Source of the DNA: Verrucomicrobiota bacterium
GTDB lineage: Bacteria > Chlamydiota > Chlamydiia > Chlamydiales > SM23-39
Reading direction: 5' to 3'
Length of the DNA: 64,000 nt
Assembly (NCBI GenBank): GCA_018239895.1
Contig: JAFEGL010000064.1
Coordinates: forward strand, 1 to 64,000
Positions 44,664 through 53,877 of this stretch are shown here, piece by piece. Each line of letters begins with the position of its first letter. Position 1 is the stretch's first letter. Under the pieces are notes generated by a model, which had not been told where the DNA came from, searched no databases, and saw only the letters and a list, made by a program, of their open reading frames with translations. A program made the position numbers and the translations under genes.

Positions 44664-46544
44664 ATGAGCGAGTCGTCGGAACGGGTCTACCGCCTGCAGA
44701 AAAAGAGTTTGAAGCGCGTTTTGGGCGCTTGGGATCTTTTCGCCGTCGGCTATGGCGATGTGGGATCGTCCATCTACTACGCTCTCGGGGCGACTGCGCT
44801 GTATGCATTGGGGGCGACCCCGCTCGCGATGGCGATCGCAGGCTTCGTCTTCATCTGCACAGCTTTGACCTACTCGGAGCTTGCCTCCACTTTCCCTGAG
44901 CCGGGCGGCTCGGCTACTTTTTCACGCTATGCATTCAACGACCTGATCTCCTTCATCGCCGGATGGGGATTGATGCTCGACTACATCGTCACGGTTGCCA
45001 TCTCCGCCTTTGCGATTCCTCCTTACATGACCCACCTTTTGAATATGGCGGGGATCCCCTACACAAACGATACGGTTCCCCATGTCGTCTCGACGATTGT
45101 CATCATTCTTGTTCTCTGCGGCATCAACATATTGGGAGTTAAGGGATCGGGGCGGTTTAGCTTCATTTTGGCCCTCTTTACGATCTTGACCCAGGCGATG
45201 ATTGTGGGGATGGCGGCCCTCATGTTCTTAAATCTTCCCCACGTGATCTCCCAAATGAAAATTGGAGTTGCCAATGTAGACTGGTCTCCCAGCTGGAGCG
45301 AATTTTTAAAGGGGACTGCGATGGCGATGGTGGCCTACACCGGCATCGAGGCGATCGCGCAGCTCGCAGCCGAAGTGAAGAGGCCGGCTATCTTAATTCC
45401 GCGCGCCGTAAAGATGACGATGTACACGCTGGTTGTCCTCTATTTTGGGATCTCGGTCGTCGGGCTTTCCGTCATCTCGCCACACGATCTCGGAACGAAG
45501 TATCTGGAAGACCCGATCGCAGGGATCGCCTCCGCATTTCCCGTGGGGGGCCAGATTTTGGGACCTTGGGTTGGCTTGATCGCAGCTTGCATTCTTCTCA
45601 TCGCCTCCAATGCAGGTCTCATCGGCTGTTCCCGGCTCACATTCTCGATGGGCGACTACTATCAGCTTCCCGCTGTCTGCTATAAACTTCATCCCCGCTT
45701 TAGAACTCCGTATGTCTCTCTTGGGATTTTCACCGTCCTTGCTTGTCTCGTCGTCGCAGTGAGCCGAGGCAAAATGCTCTTCTTGGCCGACCTATACAAC
45801 TTCGGGGCGCAGATTGCTTTTTTCGCCGCCCACATTTCTCTGATGGTGCTCCGTTGGAGGAGACCTACTTTGGCCCGGCCTTATCGAGCTCCTCTCAATA
45901 TTCCTTTAGGAAAAGGGAGATCAATTCCTCTGACAGCCATCATCGGTGCTCTCGCAACACTCGCCGTGTGGATCATTGTCGTCATCACAAAGCCCGAAGG
46001 AAGAACGCTTGGATTTTTCTGGATCGGCATCGGCCTCCTCATGTTTTACCTCTACCGAAGGCAAAAAAAATTGGGGCTCACGACCCGCCTGGAAGTGGAG
46101 AGGATCAGTGTGCCTGAATACCATCCGATGCATGTGAAGAAAATCCTCGTTGTGATCCGCGCCTCGGGCGGCACCGACGCGATCCAAATGGCGTGTCAAC
46201 TGGCCCATACTCACAAAGCAGAAGTTTCAGCTGCGCTCATTTTAGAAATCCCGATGGCGCTCCCGATGGATGTCCAGCTCCCCAAGCGTGAAGAGCTTTC
46301 CGAAGCGGCCCTCAACCGGGCAGAAGCGATCGGACGTGAATACCATCTCACACTCGACTTGCAGTTAGTCCGATCCCGCTCCATCGAATCGGCCGTCATG
46401 AGTCTCATCGAAAACGAAAAATACGATCTCGTCATTTTAGGAATCGACGAGAAGGAAGTCCAAAAGCCCAATCACGCTCTTCACGCGCTCGAAAAACTAT
46501 TCAAAGATGCGCCTTGCCGCATTCTTTTCTGCAAGTGCAAATAA
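44664..46544 (+). CDS. APC-family permease with C-terminal USP domain
   Basis: A 626-residue protein. About twelve membrane helices (roughly 30-465) of the amino acid/polyamine/organocation type begin LGAWDLFAVGYGDVGSSIYYAL. After a linker, a universal-stress-protein-like cytoplasmic domain follows (about 485-626: KILVVIRASGGTDAIQMAC ... YDLVILGIDEK). The USP tail could sense nucleotide or stress and gate the transporter. Substrate unknown. The gene is followed by a small unknown gene. Confidence 0.88.
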   Translation: MSESSERVYRLQKKSLKRVLGAWDLFAVGYGDVGSSIYYALGATALYALGATPLAMAIAGFVFICTALTYSELASTFPEPGGSATFSRYAFNDLISFIAGWGLMLDYIVTVAISAFAIPPYMTHLLNMAGIPYTNDTVPHVVSTIVIILVLCGINILGVKGSGRFSFILALFTILTQAMIVGMAALMFLNLPHVISQMKIGVANVDWSPSWSEFLKGTAMAMVAYTGIEAIAQLAAEVKRPAILIPRAVKMTMYTLVVLYFGISVVGLSVISPHDLGTKYLEDPIAGIASAFPVGGQILGPWVGLIAACILLIASNAGLIGCSRLTFSMGDYYQLPAVCYKLHPRFRTPYVSLGIFTVLACLVVAVSRGKMLFLADLYNFGAQIAFFAAHISLMVLRWRRPTLARPYRAPLNIPLGKGRSIPLTAIIGALATLAVWIIVVITKPEGRTLGFFWIGIGLLMFYLYRRQKKLGLTTRLEVERISVPEYHPMHVKKILVVIRASGGTDAIQMACQLAHTHKAEVSAALILEIPMALPMDVQLPKREELSEAALNRAEAIGREYHLTLDLQLVRSRSIESAVMSLIENEKYDLVILGIDEKEVQKPNHALHALEKLFKDAPCRILFCKCK

Positions 46545-46591
46545 TCGTTTCTTTGTTTACAATCCTCGGCTCACCAAAATAGGAGAATACA

Positions 46592-46897
46592 ATGGCTGCT
46601 GCTGATTTTACTTCAATGTTTCGAAATATGTCTGTGGAACAAAGAACACAGGCGATGGAAAGTTTGTATGAGATGGCGAGAACAGAAACTCAAATGCTAG
46701 GTCAGTTGCAGACTAGACAAGCTCTCGCATCGGGCCCTCTTTTTGAGGATCTGGCTCGCCAAATCTTAGAATGCCAAGCGAAACTAAAATTGTATACAGA
46801 GCAGCGAGAGGCGATCATCGCTATCGGGTTCAAAGATACTAGATCTTACCAGGCGTTGTCTGATCCCTCCATGTCGCATCTAGTTCCGAAACAATAA
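46592..46897 (+). CDS. Small helical protein, unknown
   Basis: A 101-residue soluble, helix-rich protein (MAAADFTSMFRNMSVEQRTQ...). No signal, membrane segment or known motif. AGGAG is found about 10 nt before the ATG, so it is likely translated. A palindromic repeat follows its stop. Confidence 0.6.
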   Translation: MAAADFTSMFRNMSVEQRTQAMESLYEMARTETQMLGQLQTRQALASGPLFEDLARQILECQAKLKLYTEQREAIIAIGFKDTRSYQALSDPSMSHLVPKQ

Positions 46898-46902
46898 ATA
46901 TA

Positions 46903-47077
46903 TCTGGGGTGCGGGGCGGAGCCCTGCATCATGCCTATCATTAGCTGCGTTTCGCAGCGTCATCATGCCCATCCTGTACTTCTGGGTTTAACCTAGTAAT
47001 ACAGGATACGCCGCGAAGCGCGGCTTACATGATGAGGCATGATAGGCACGATGCAGGGCTACGCCCCGCACTCCAGA
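46903..47077. repeat. Palindromic repeat family, copy 2 (complete)
   Basis: A complete element. Outer arms TCTGGGGTGCGGGGCG (46903-46918) and CGCCCCGCACTCCAGA (47062-47077) bracket inner arms with GCATCATGCCTATCA and GATAGGCACGATGCAGGG, and a core CATCCTGTACTTCTGGGTTT... with ATACAGGATACGCCGCGAAG. It touches the oppF stop codon at 47078. Confidence 0.85.
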
Positions 47078-48010
47078 TTATCTTTTAGTAAGGTGGCAGG
47101 CTGACTGGCTGCTGCCCAAATCTTGGAGCCGCGGCGCTTCGTCTTTGCATCTCTGCGTTGCGTGGGGGCAGCGGGTCGAGAAGGGACATCCGGGAGGAGG
47201 GCTCAGCGGCGAGGGGATTTCGCTTGAGAGGAGCGGCGGCTTCCGGAGCCTCTCCTGGACCGGATCGAGGAGCGGGATCGAGTTGAAGAGAAGCTGCGTG
47301 TAGGGATGCTGCGGATTTTTATAAAGTTCATCAGCCTCGCCCACCTCGACAAACTTCCCCAAATACATCACTGCCACATGATTGGATATATACCGGATCA
47401 TCGAAAGGTCGTGGGCGATGAAGAGGTAGGTGAGATCCAATTCTTTTTGCAGATCTTGAAGCAGGTTGACGATCTGAGCTTGGATCGAGATGTCGAGCGC
47501 TGAGATCGGTTCGTCGCAGACAAGGAAGCGGGGTTTTAGAGCGAGAGCCCGGGCGATGCCGATCCGCTGCCGCTGGCCCCCGCTGAACTCGTGTGGATAG
47601 CGGCCGACCGAGGGGCGGGGGAGCCCGACGAGGTCAAGCAGCTCGTAGACCCGCTCCATCTGGTTTTCCATCTTGTGGATGGCGAGCGGTTCTCGGATGA
47701 TTTCGCCGACCGACATCCGGGGATTGAGCGAGGCGAGAGGATCTTGGAAGATCATCTGCATCTCGCGCCGGAGCTGCTTTTCCGGAATGGTCGAAATCTC
47801 TTGCCCATCGAAGAAAATTTGGCCTGAGGCGATCGGCGCAAGGCGGAGGAGCGCGCGGCCAAGAGTCGATTTGCCGCAGCCGCTTTCGCCGACAAGGCCG
47901 AGGGTTTCTCCCGGCTCGATTTTAAATGAGACCGAGTCGACCGCCTTTAACTTTTTGAGTCCGATCCGGTATGAGACGGTGAGATCTTTCACTTCGATGA
48001 GAGGTTTCAT
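47078..48010 (-). CDS. oppF: Oligopeptide ABC transporter ATPase OppF/DppF
   Basis: A 310-residue ABC ATPase. Walker [10 protein letters not shown], signature SGGQRQR and Walker [12 protein letters not shown] are present, with the C-terminal oligopeptide-type extension containing Cys-rich [14 protein letters not shown]. It powers peptide import with OppD. It overlaps oppD by 4 nt and ends at the palindromic repeat. Confidence 0.95.
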   Translation of the reverse strand: MKPLIEVKDLTVSYRIGLKKLKAVDSVSFKIEPGETLGLVGESGCGKSTLGRALLRLAPIASGQIFFDGQEISTIPEKQLRREMQMIFQDPLASLNPRMSVGEIIREPLAIHKMENQMERVYELLDLVGLPRPSVGRYPHEFSGGQRQRIGIARALALKPRFLVCDEPISALDISIQAQIVNLLQDLQKELDLTYLFIAHDLSMIRYISNHVAVMYLGKFVEVGEADELYKNPQHPYTQLLFNSIPLLDPVQERLRKPPLLSSEIPSPLSPPPGCPFSTRCPHATQRCKDEAPRLQDLGSSQSACHLTKR

Positions 48011-48954
48011 GATCCCTCTTTGTAGAGCCAGCAGGCGGCGTTGGAGAAAAAGGGAGGCGGCGAGGCGCAGAGAGGAGTTGCTTTAGGACACCGCTCTTCG
48101 AAGGGGCAGCCGGAGGGGGGCTTGAGGAGATTGGGCGGAGAGCCGCCGATCGGGCTGAGTCTCTCTGTTTTTGGCTGGTCGAGCCGAGGCCGGGAGCGGA
48201 GGAGCATCTGGGTGTAGGGATGGCGCGGGCGGAGGAGAATCTCTTCCGAGGTTCCTTGCTCGACGATTTTCCCGCCATACATCACTAAAATCCGGTCGCA
48301 AAGGCTCGAGACAACGCCGAGATCGTGGGTGATCAGAATGAGTCCCATCTTGAAGTGGCGTTGCATTTCCTTGAGGAGATGGAGGAGTTGCGCCTGGATC
48401 GTCACGTCGAGGGCCGTCGTCGGCTCGTCGGCGATCAGGATTTTTGGGTTGCAGGCGAGAGCGATGGCGATCAGGACCCGCTGGCGGAGGCCGCCGCTGA
48501 GTTGGTGGGGATATTGGTCGAGCCGGAGATTCGGTTCAGGGACTTGGACGAGTTTGAGGAGTTCGAGCGCTTTGGAGCGGGCGTCAATGACGGTCGCCAT
48601 TTTATGGAATAAGAGCCCTTCGCAAATCTGCGAGCCAACTTTCATCGTCGGATTGAGCGAAGTCATCGGGTCTTGGAAAATCATCCCGATCTCTTTGCCT
48701 CGAACTCTTCTCAACTCCTCTTCGCTCATCAAGAGGAGGTCGCGGCTGTTGTAGAGAGCTTTTCCTTGGATCTTGGAAGCGCGGATGAGGCGGGTGAGGG
48801 CCTGCATCGCAGTGCTTTTGCCGCAGCCCGATTCGCCGACGATCCCGATCGCCTCGGAACTATTTAACTCGAAGCTGATCCCTCGGACGGCCTTCAGTTC
48901 GCGGCCATGGATCGAGAAGGAGACTTCGAGATCTTCGACTTTTAAAAGGGTCAT
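48007..48954 (-). CDS. oppD: Oligopeptide ABC transporter ATPase OppD/DppD
   Basis: A 315-residue ABC ATPase. I start at the ATG at 48954, where the ABC fold opens ([15 protein letters not shown]) and the codon overlaps the oppC stop as ATGA; upstream open frame is antisense-like and Pro/Arg/Asp-rich. Walker [18 protein letters not shown] signature, Walker [12 protein letters not shown] and the C-terminal CPFEERC region are all present. Confidence 0.95.
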   Translation of the reverse strand: MTLLKVEDLEVSFSIHGRELKAVRGISFELNSSEAIGIVGESGCGKSTAMQALTRLIRASKIQGKALYNSRDLLLMSEEELRRVRGKEIGMIFQDPMTSLNPTMKVGSQICEGLLFHKMATVIDARSKALELLKLVQVPEPNLRLDQYPHQLSGGLRQRVLIAIALACNPKILIADEPTTALDVTIQAQLLHLLKEMQRHFKMGLILITHDLGVVSSLCDRILVMYGGKIVEQGTSEEILLRPRHPYTQMLLRSRPRLDQPKTERLSPIGGSPPNLLKPPSGCPFEERCPKATPLCASPPPFFSNAACWLYKEGS

Positions 48955-49808
48955 GTCCGGAGCCTCGGGTCGAGGGCGTCGCGGAGCGCATTGCCGAGCA
49001 AATTGAAGGCGAGCATGGTGAAGGTGATCATCGCAGCGGGGAAGAGGAGGCGCCACGGGTAGTAGCGCATGGCGCTCAAGCCATCGTTCACCATGACCCC
49101 CCAGCTGGCGGCCGGCGCTTGGACGCCGAGGCCTAAAAAGCTGAGGAACGCTTCGGTGAAGATCGCTGTTGGAACGGTGAGGGTCATCGTCGCGATGATC
49201 GGTCCGAGGGCATTGGGAATCAGGTGGCGGAAGATGATCCGGAGAGGCGACGCGCCGATCGCATGGGCCGCCATGATGTAGTCGCTCTGCTTGAGCTGCA
49301 AAATTTGGGCCCGGGTGATCCGGGCCATGTTGATCCACCCTGTGATCGTCATCGCGATGAGAATCGTCATCAGACCCGAGCCGCGGATCACGGTGAGGAA
49401 AATCACGACGAGGAGATAGGGGATCGAATAGAGGATGTCGCAAATGCGCATCAAAAACTCATCGACTTTGCCTCCAGAATAGGCGGCGAGAGAGGCCCAG
49501 AGGACTCCGAGGACCACATCAATGAGGGCCGCCGTGATCCCGATGAAAAGGGAAATCCTCGCGCCCCACCAGACGCGGGTGAATAGATCGCGCCCGAGCT
49601 CGTCGGAGCCGAACCAATAGAGAGCGCCCGGCGCTGTGTTTTTGAGTTCCAGATGGATTTCTGTGTAGGTGTAGCCGGAGATTAGAGGGCCGAATGCGGC
49701 AAAAAAGGCGATGAACGCCAAAATCCAGAGAGCGAAGAGAGCTGCCGGATTGCTTTTAAGCCGGACCCAAGTCTCTCCGAAAAAGCTGTACGACTCTTCA
49801 ATTTGCAT
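48951..49808 (-). CDS. oppC: Oligopeptide ABC transporter permease OppC/DppC
   Basis: A 285-residue inner-membrane permease with six helices and the EAA loop (AAHAIGASPLRIIFRHLIPNA). I prefer the ATG at 49808, which has GAGG nine bases upstream, over the in-frame TTG at 49826. It lies inside the Opp operon between oppB and oppD, overlapping both. Confidence 0.93.
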   Translation of the reverse strand: MQIEESYSFFGETWVRLKSNPAALFALWILAFIAFFAAFGPLISGYTYTEIHLELKNTAPGALYWFGSDELGRDLFTRVWWGARISLFIGITAALIDVVLGVLWASLAAYSGGKVDEFLMRICDILYSIPYLLVVIFLTVIRGSGLMTILIAMTITGWINMARITRAQILQLKQSDYIMAAHAIGASPLRIIFRHLIPNALGPIIATMTLTVPTAIFTEAFLSFLGLGVQAPAASWGVMVNDGLSAMRYYPWRLLFPAAMITFTMLAFNLLGNALRDALDPRLRT

Positions 49809-50718
49809 TCCGGATCCTCGGGTCAATCAAAGAATAGACGACATCGACGATGAACATGGCGACAATCAAAAAGCAGCTGAAGAAAATCGTGAGGCCCAAA
49901 ATCATCGGATAATCTCTTCCGGCGATGCTATGAATCATCCACTGGCCGAGTCCCGGAATGGCGAAAATCTTTTCGATCATGAAACTCCCGGTCAAAATTT
50001 GGGTCGTTACGGGACCGAGATAGGAGATCACCGGCAAAAGAGCATTGCGGAGGCCATGCTTCATGGCGATGCGGAGGAGCGGCAGCCCTTTTGCTTTCGC
50101 CGTCCGGATGTAGTCTTGCTGGAGAACTTCGACCATGTTGGAGCGGGTGAGTCTAGCGATGAAGGCGGTCGGGAGCGCAGCGAGAGAGATGGTCGGGAGG
50201 ATCGTGTGGGCAAAGGTCCCCCACCTAGCGACGGGGAGCCAGTGGAGTTTGACGCAGAAGATGAATTGGAGGAGGCTCGCAAAGACGAAGTTGGGGACCG
50301 AGACGCCAAGGGTCGAGATCACCATGGCGCTCGCATCCTGCCACTCGGCCCGTTTTAGGGCGGCCCAGGTCCCGAGCATTACGCCCGAGGGGATCGCCAA
50401 GCAGAGGGCCTGCAGCCCCACGCGGGCCGAGACGGGGAAACCCTCTTGAATAAATTGGTTGACGGAGCGTCCCTGATAGACGATCGAGGGGCCTAAATCT
50501 AACGTGAGGATCCCTTTCAAATATTTTGCATACTGGACCCACAGCGGCTGGTCCAAGCCGTAGTAGGCATAGAGCGAGTCCATTACCTCTTGCGGAATCA
50601 TCCGGTCCCCGATAAATGGGTCGCCAGGAATGGCGTGCATCAGGAAAAACGTCCCGGTGATGACGCACCAAAGCGAGACGAGGAGGATGAGCCCTTTTTT
50701 GAGCAGATAGCGGAGCAT
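49798..50718 (-). CDS. oppB: Oligopeptide ABC transporter permease OppB/DppB
   Basis: A 306-residue permease with six membrane helices and the EAA loop (TAKAKGLPLLRIAMKHGLRNA). It is the first gene of the BCDF operon, which is co-directional with overlapping genes. No substrate-binding protein (OppA) lies next to it in the window, so one must be encoded elsewhere or lie outside. Confidence 0.93.
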   Translation of the reverse strand: MLRYLLKKGLILLVSLWCVITGTFFLMHAIPGDPFIGDRMIPQEVMDSLYAYYGLDQPLWVQYAKYLKGILTLDLGPSIVYQGRSVNQFIQEGFPVSARVGLQALCLAIPSGVMLGTWAALKRAEWQDASAMVISTLGVSVPNFVFASLLQFIFCVKLHWLPVARWGTFAHTILPTISLAALPTAFIARLTRSNMVEVLQQDYIRTAKAKGLPLLRIAMKHGLRNALLPVISYLGPVTTQILTGSFMIEKIFAIPGLGQWMIHSIAGRDYPMILGLTIFFSCFLIVAMFIVDVVYSLIDPRIRNAN

Positions 50719-50782
50719 TACGAATCTCTTTGCATCTCAAAATACCACACTTTATAATTCCTATCTTCAAATATGGACTCAC

Positions 50783-52162
50783 ATGCGCAATAGGATCAAC
50801 TCTCAAAATAAATTTCACTTTACGTCGCTCGGCTGTGCCCGGAACCTCGTCGATAGCGAGGTGATGATCGGGATCCTCCTCAAAGCGGGATTCGAGCTTA
50901 CGCCTGATTTAACGCAGGCCGATTACCTCGTCGTCAACACCTGCGGCTTTCTCGAGTCGTCTCGCCAGGAGGGGATCGACACGATCCGCGATATGTTCCG
51001 CGACAAAAAACCCGACGCCAAAGTCATCGTCGCCGGCTGCATGGTGCAAAAACACAGCGGCGAACTCAAGGCCCTTTTCCCTGAAATCCACTATCTCCTC
51101 GGCTCAGGCGATGTCGAAAAAATCCTCGAAGCGGTCAAGACGCCAGGAAAGGGCGAAGCGGTGACCGACGCCAGAAGCTACCTCGAATGGGGTGAAGTGC
51201 CTCGCACACTCTCCACGCCGAAAAATTACGCGTATCTCAAGATCGCCGAAGGGTGCCGCAAGCGGTGTGCCTTCTGCATCATCCCAACGATCAAAGGCCC
51301 CTTGCGCAGCAAGCCGGTCGAACAGGTTTTAAAAGAGTTCAAAGCCCTCCTTTCGCAGGGCGTTTTCGAAGTGATCCTGATCGCCCAGGACCTCGGCGAC
51401 TTCGGCAAAGATCGAAAAGAAAAAGGGGCCTTGGCTGCTCTTTTGCGCGAGATGTTGAAAGTCGAAGGGAACTACTGGCTCCGCCTCCTCTACCTCTATC
51501 CCGACGAGATTGACGATGAGCTGATCGAAGTAATGAAAGAGGACAAGAGAATTTGCCCATACCTCGATATGCCGATCCAGCACATCAACGACGAGATGTT
51601 GAAAGCGATGCACCGGACCACCTCGAAAGAGGAGATACTTACCATTATTGAAAAGCTCCGCCGCGAAGTTCCAGGCGTCGTCATCCGGACGAGCCTCATG
51701 GTCGGCTTCCCCGGAGAGACCGAGGCCCACTTCCAAGAGCTTCTCGAGTTCGTCCAAAAAGTGCAGCTCGACAACGTCGGCATCTTTAAATTCTCCCTCG
51801 AGAAAGAAGCCTACGCAGCGAAACTTCCCAACCAGATCGCCGAAGAGATCAAACAAGAGCGGTTTGAAAAGCTCGCCGCCACACAGCTTAAGATGGTCCG
51901 GAAGCGGAACAAAAAGTTCATCGGCCAAAAAGTGCAGGCGATCATCGAAGGGTTCCATCCGGCATCGGAGTTTCTCTTGAGAGCCCGCACCAGCGGCCAA
52001 TGCCCCGAGATCGATGGGCAAGTCATTATTAACGATGGCCGAAAGGTCAAAAACATCGGCGAACTCTACGAAATCGAAATCACCGACGTCGCCGATTACG
52101 ATTTGATCGGAACAGCTTTAGGACCCGTGAAGAAATGCAAAGCGAAACTCGCCTTAGTTTAA
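50783..52162 (+). CDS. rimO: Ribosomal protein S12 methylthiotransferase RimO
   Basis: A 459-residue radical SAM methylthiotransferase that modifies the conserved Asp of S12. The N-terminal UPF0004 domain has C18, C54 and C86 (SLGCAR, NTCGF, AGCMVQ). Radical-SAM cluster ligands are C158, C162 and C165. A C-terminal TRAM domain ends the protein. The absence of long insertions fits RimO rather than MiaB. The next gene overlaps its end by 28 bp. Confidence 0.95.
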   Translation: MRNRINSQNKFHFTSLGCARNLVDSEVMIGILLKAGFELTPDLTQADYLVVNTCGFLESSRQEGIDTIRDMFRDKKPDAKVIVAGCMVQKHSGELKALFPEIHYLLGSGDVEKILEAVKTPGKGEAVTDARSYLEWGEVPRTLSTPKNYAYLKIAEGCRKRCAFCIIPTIKGPLRSKPVEQVLKEFKALLSQGVFEVILIAQDLGDFGKDRKEKGALAALLREMLKVEGNYWLRLLYLYPDEIDDELIEVMKEDKRICPYLDMPIQHINDEMLKAMHRTTSKEEILTIIEKLRREVPGVVIRTSLMVGFPGETEAHFQELLEFVQKVQLDNVGIFKFSLEKEAYAAKLPNQIAEEIKQERFEKLAATQLKMVRKRNKKFIGQKVQAIIEGFHPASEFLLRARTSGQCPEIDGQVIINDGRKVKNIGELYEIEITDVADYDLIGTALGPVKKCKAKLALV

Positions 52163-53310
52163 AACCCGATAAAGACCGGCCGATCCGGCAGCGGCACCAC
52201 TGGATTTTTTCCGGTGCGGTGCTGGAACTGCCTGTCTGTGAAGAGGGATCTGCCGCAGAAGTTTTCGCCTCCAACGGCGAGAAACTCGGCATAGCTCTCC
52301 TTAATAGAGGCGGCTCGATCGTCGGGCAAATGATCGCCTTCGGAAACGAGACGGTCGAAGAGGCGCTCCGCTCCCGCATCACCGAAGCGGCCGCGCTCCG
52401 CAGAAACCTCTTCGATCCTAAAGTCACAAATGCCTATCGTCTTATCCACACCGAGGGGGATGGGATCCCGGGGCTCATCGTCGACTCGTACAACGGCATT
52501 CTCGTCCTCCAGGCCTCGACGCCTGGAATCGAACGGCTCAAAAGCCAGATCGTCTCGCTCCTCATCGAAATCTGTCAGCCGAAAGCCATCTTTGAAAAAT
52601 CGACTACGTCGCTCCGCAAACGGGAAGGGCTTAGTGAATTGAAAGGGCATCTCTACGGCGACCCGAATCCCGAAGTGGAAGTACTCGAAAATGGACTCCG
52701 CTTTTCGGTCCACGTTTTAGAAGGACAGAAGACGGGCCTCTTTCTCGATCAGCGGGAAACCCGCTCCCAGATCCAGCAGATCTCGCATGGAAAAACGGTT
52801 CTCAATTGCTTCTCTTATACGGGGGGATTTTCTGTGGCGGCTCTCGCCGGCGGCGCCACCTTTGTCGACAGTGTCGACATCAGCGCCAAATGCGGCCCCG
52901 CAATCGAGAAGAACCTCGCACTTAACAATCTCCCGCTAGAAAAACACCGCTTCCATGCGCAGGATGCAATCGATTTTATCATTGAAGAGCCGCTTCTTTA
53001 CGATCTCGTCATTCTCGATCCGCCCGCCTTTGCAAAGAAAAGGCAGGACATTCCGAAGGCGAGCCACGCCTATCGGAAGTTGAATCGGAAAGCGATGGAG
53101 AAAATGAAACCGGGGTCTTTGCTTTTGACTTGTTCCTGCTCATCGCAGATCGACGAAAAGCTTTTTCTAACTTTGCTATTTAAAGCGGCCCTGGAAGCTG
53201 GGCGAAAGGTGAAAATTCTCAGCCGGCACAAGCAAGCGGCAGATCATGCCGTCTCGCTCTACCATCCTGAGACTTCTTACTTAAAGTCGTTTCTATTGGC
53301 GATTCAGTGA
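52135..53310 (+). CDS. rlmI: RlmI-type 23S rRNA (cytosine-5) methyltransferase
   Basis: A 391-residue class I methyltransferase of the RlmI/RlmK-family. An N-terminal PUA domain (about 5-75) precedes the EEHD-like middle and the SAM domain with FSYTGGFSVAALAGG (about 223-236) and DPPAFAKK (about 298-305). It probably makes m5C in 23S rRNA, but the target needs assay. It overlaps rimO and, at its end, the convergent unknown gene by 18 bp. Confidence 0.88.
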   Translation: MQSETRLSLKPDKDRPIRQRHHWIFSGAVLELPVCEEGSAAEVFASNGEKLGIALLNRGGSIVGQMIAFGNETVEEALRSRITEAAALRRNLFDPKVTNAYRLIHTEGDGIPGLIVDSYNGILVLQASTPGIERLKSQIVSLLIEICQPKAIFEKSTTSLRKREGLSELKGHLYGDPNPEVEVLENGLRFSVHVLEGQKTGLFLDQRETRSQIQQISHGKTVLNCFSYTGGFSVAALAGGATFVDSVDISAKCGPAIEKNLALNNLPLEKHRFHAQDAIDFIIEEPLLYDLVILDPPAFAKKRQDIPKASHAYRKLNRKAMEKMKPGSLLLTCSCSSQIDEKLFLTLLFKAALEAGRKVKILSRHKQAADHAVSLYHPETSYLKSFLLAIQ

Positions 53311-53775
53311 GAATTGAATTCGCTTAGCAGTCCTCTCAGGAATATGTTTTTTTTCATCTTCCGTCGGAGCTGTCACATATTTATTTAAATTGGCAATTTG
53401 CCTAGATCGGAAATACCTTTTATTCACTCTTCTTTCACTTTGATTTGAGAAAGTGAAAAATTCTTCCCTTCCAAAGCCATCGAATTTGCCTGGTTCTGTT
53501 TTGAACAGCTGTAAATCAGCGTGGGACATTTCACGGACGTTTTCTTTGGATTTTTCAACGATGATTTCTTCTTCCGAATCGGCTTCATTTTCATGTGGTT
53601 TAGAGGGGCACAAGGAACGGCAAATTTCAAAGGTCCCGAGAATAATGGCTGCCAGCGAGCCAGCATATTTGGCCATTTTAGCGTCTGAAGAAGTATCTGT
53701 AGATGCGTTTATTGCTAGGTATGCGCCGCAAATGATTGGTGCTAAGGCTCTTGAAACACTAAAGTCCGATGACAT
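53293..53775 (-). CDS. Unknown protein with one or two N-terminal helices
   Basis: A 160-residue protein. Hydrophobic segments at about 9-25 and 36-52 precede a charged body (SEEEIIVEKSKEN, RRVNKRYFRSRQIANL). Similar small membrane-plus-charged proteins are common among chlamydial unknowns. It is AT-rich compared with its neighbours. Its divergent promoter region is shared with the sugar transporter gene. No family recognised. Confidence 0.6.
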   Translation of the reverse strand: MSSDFSVSRALAPIICGAYLAINASTDTSSDAKMAKYAGSLAAIILGTFEICRSLCPSKPHENEADSEEEIIVEKSKENVREMSHADLQLFKTEPGKFDGFGREEFFTFSNQSERRVNKRYFRSRQIANLNKYVTAPTEDEKKHIPERTAKRIQFSLNRQ

Positions 53776-53826
53776 GATTCCTCTATTTTTTCAAATAATT
53801 ATATAAAAAATCGTGATTATTTTAAA

Positions 53827-53857
53827 TTGATTATATTTTAAATAATCTTTATATAAT
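53827..53857 (+). promoter_or_regulatory. Promoter candidate for the sugar transporter
   Basis: TTGATT (53827-53832) and TATAAT (53852-53857) lie 19 bp apart, one or two bases longer than ideal, in an AT-rich gap before the gene at 53878. Confidence 0.45.
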
Positions 53858-53877
53858 TTCGAGTCTGGACAAAAAAA

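Noticed and set aside
48955..49443. 163-residue N-terminal extension of OppD
   Set aside because: It overlaps oppC, is a His/Arg/Pro/Asp-rich shadow of that gene, and the ABC fold plus ATGA overlap set the start at 48954.
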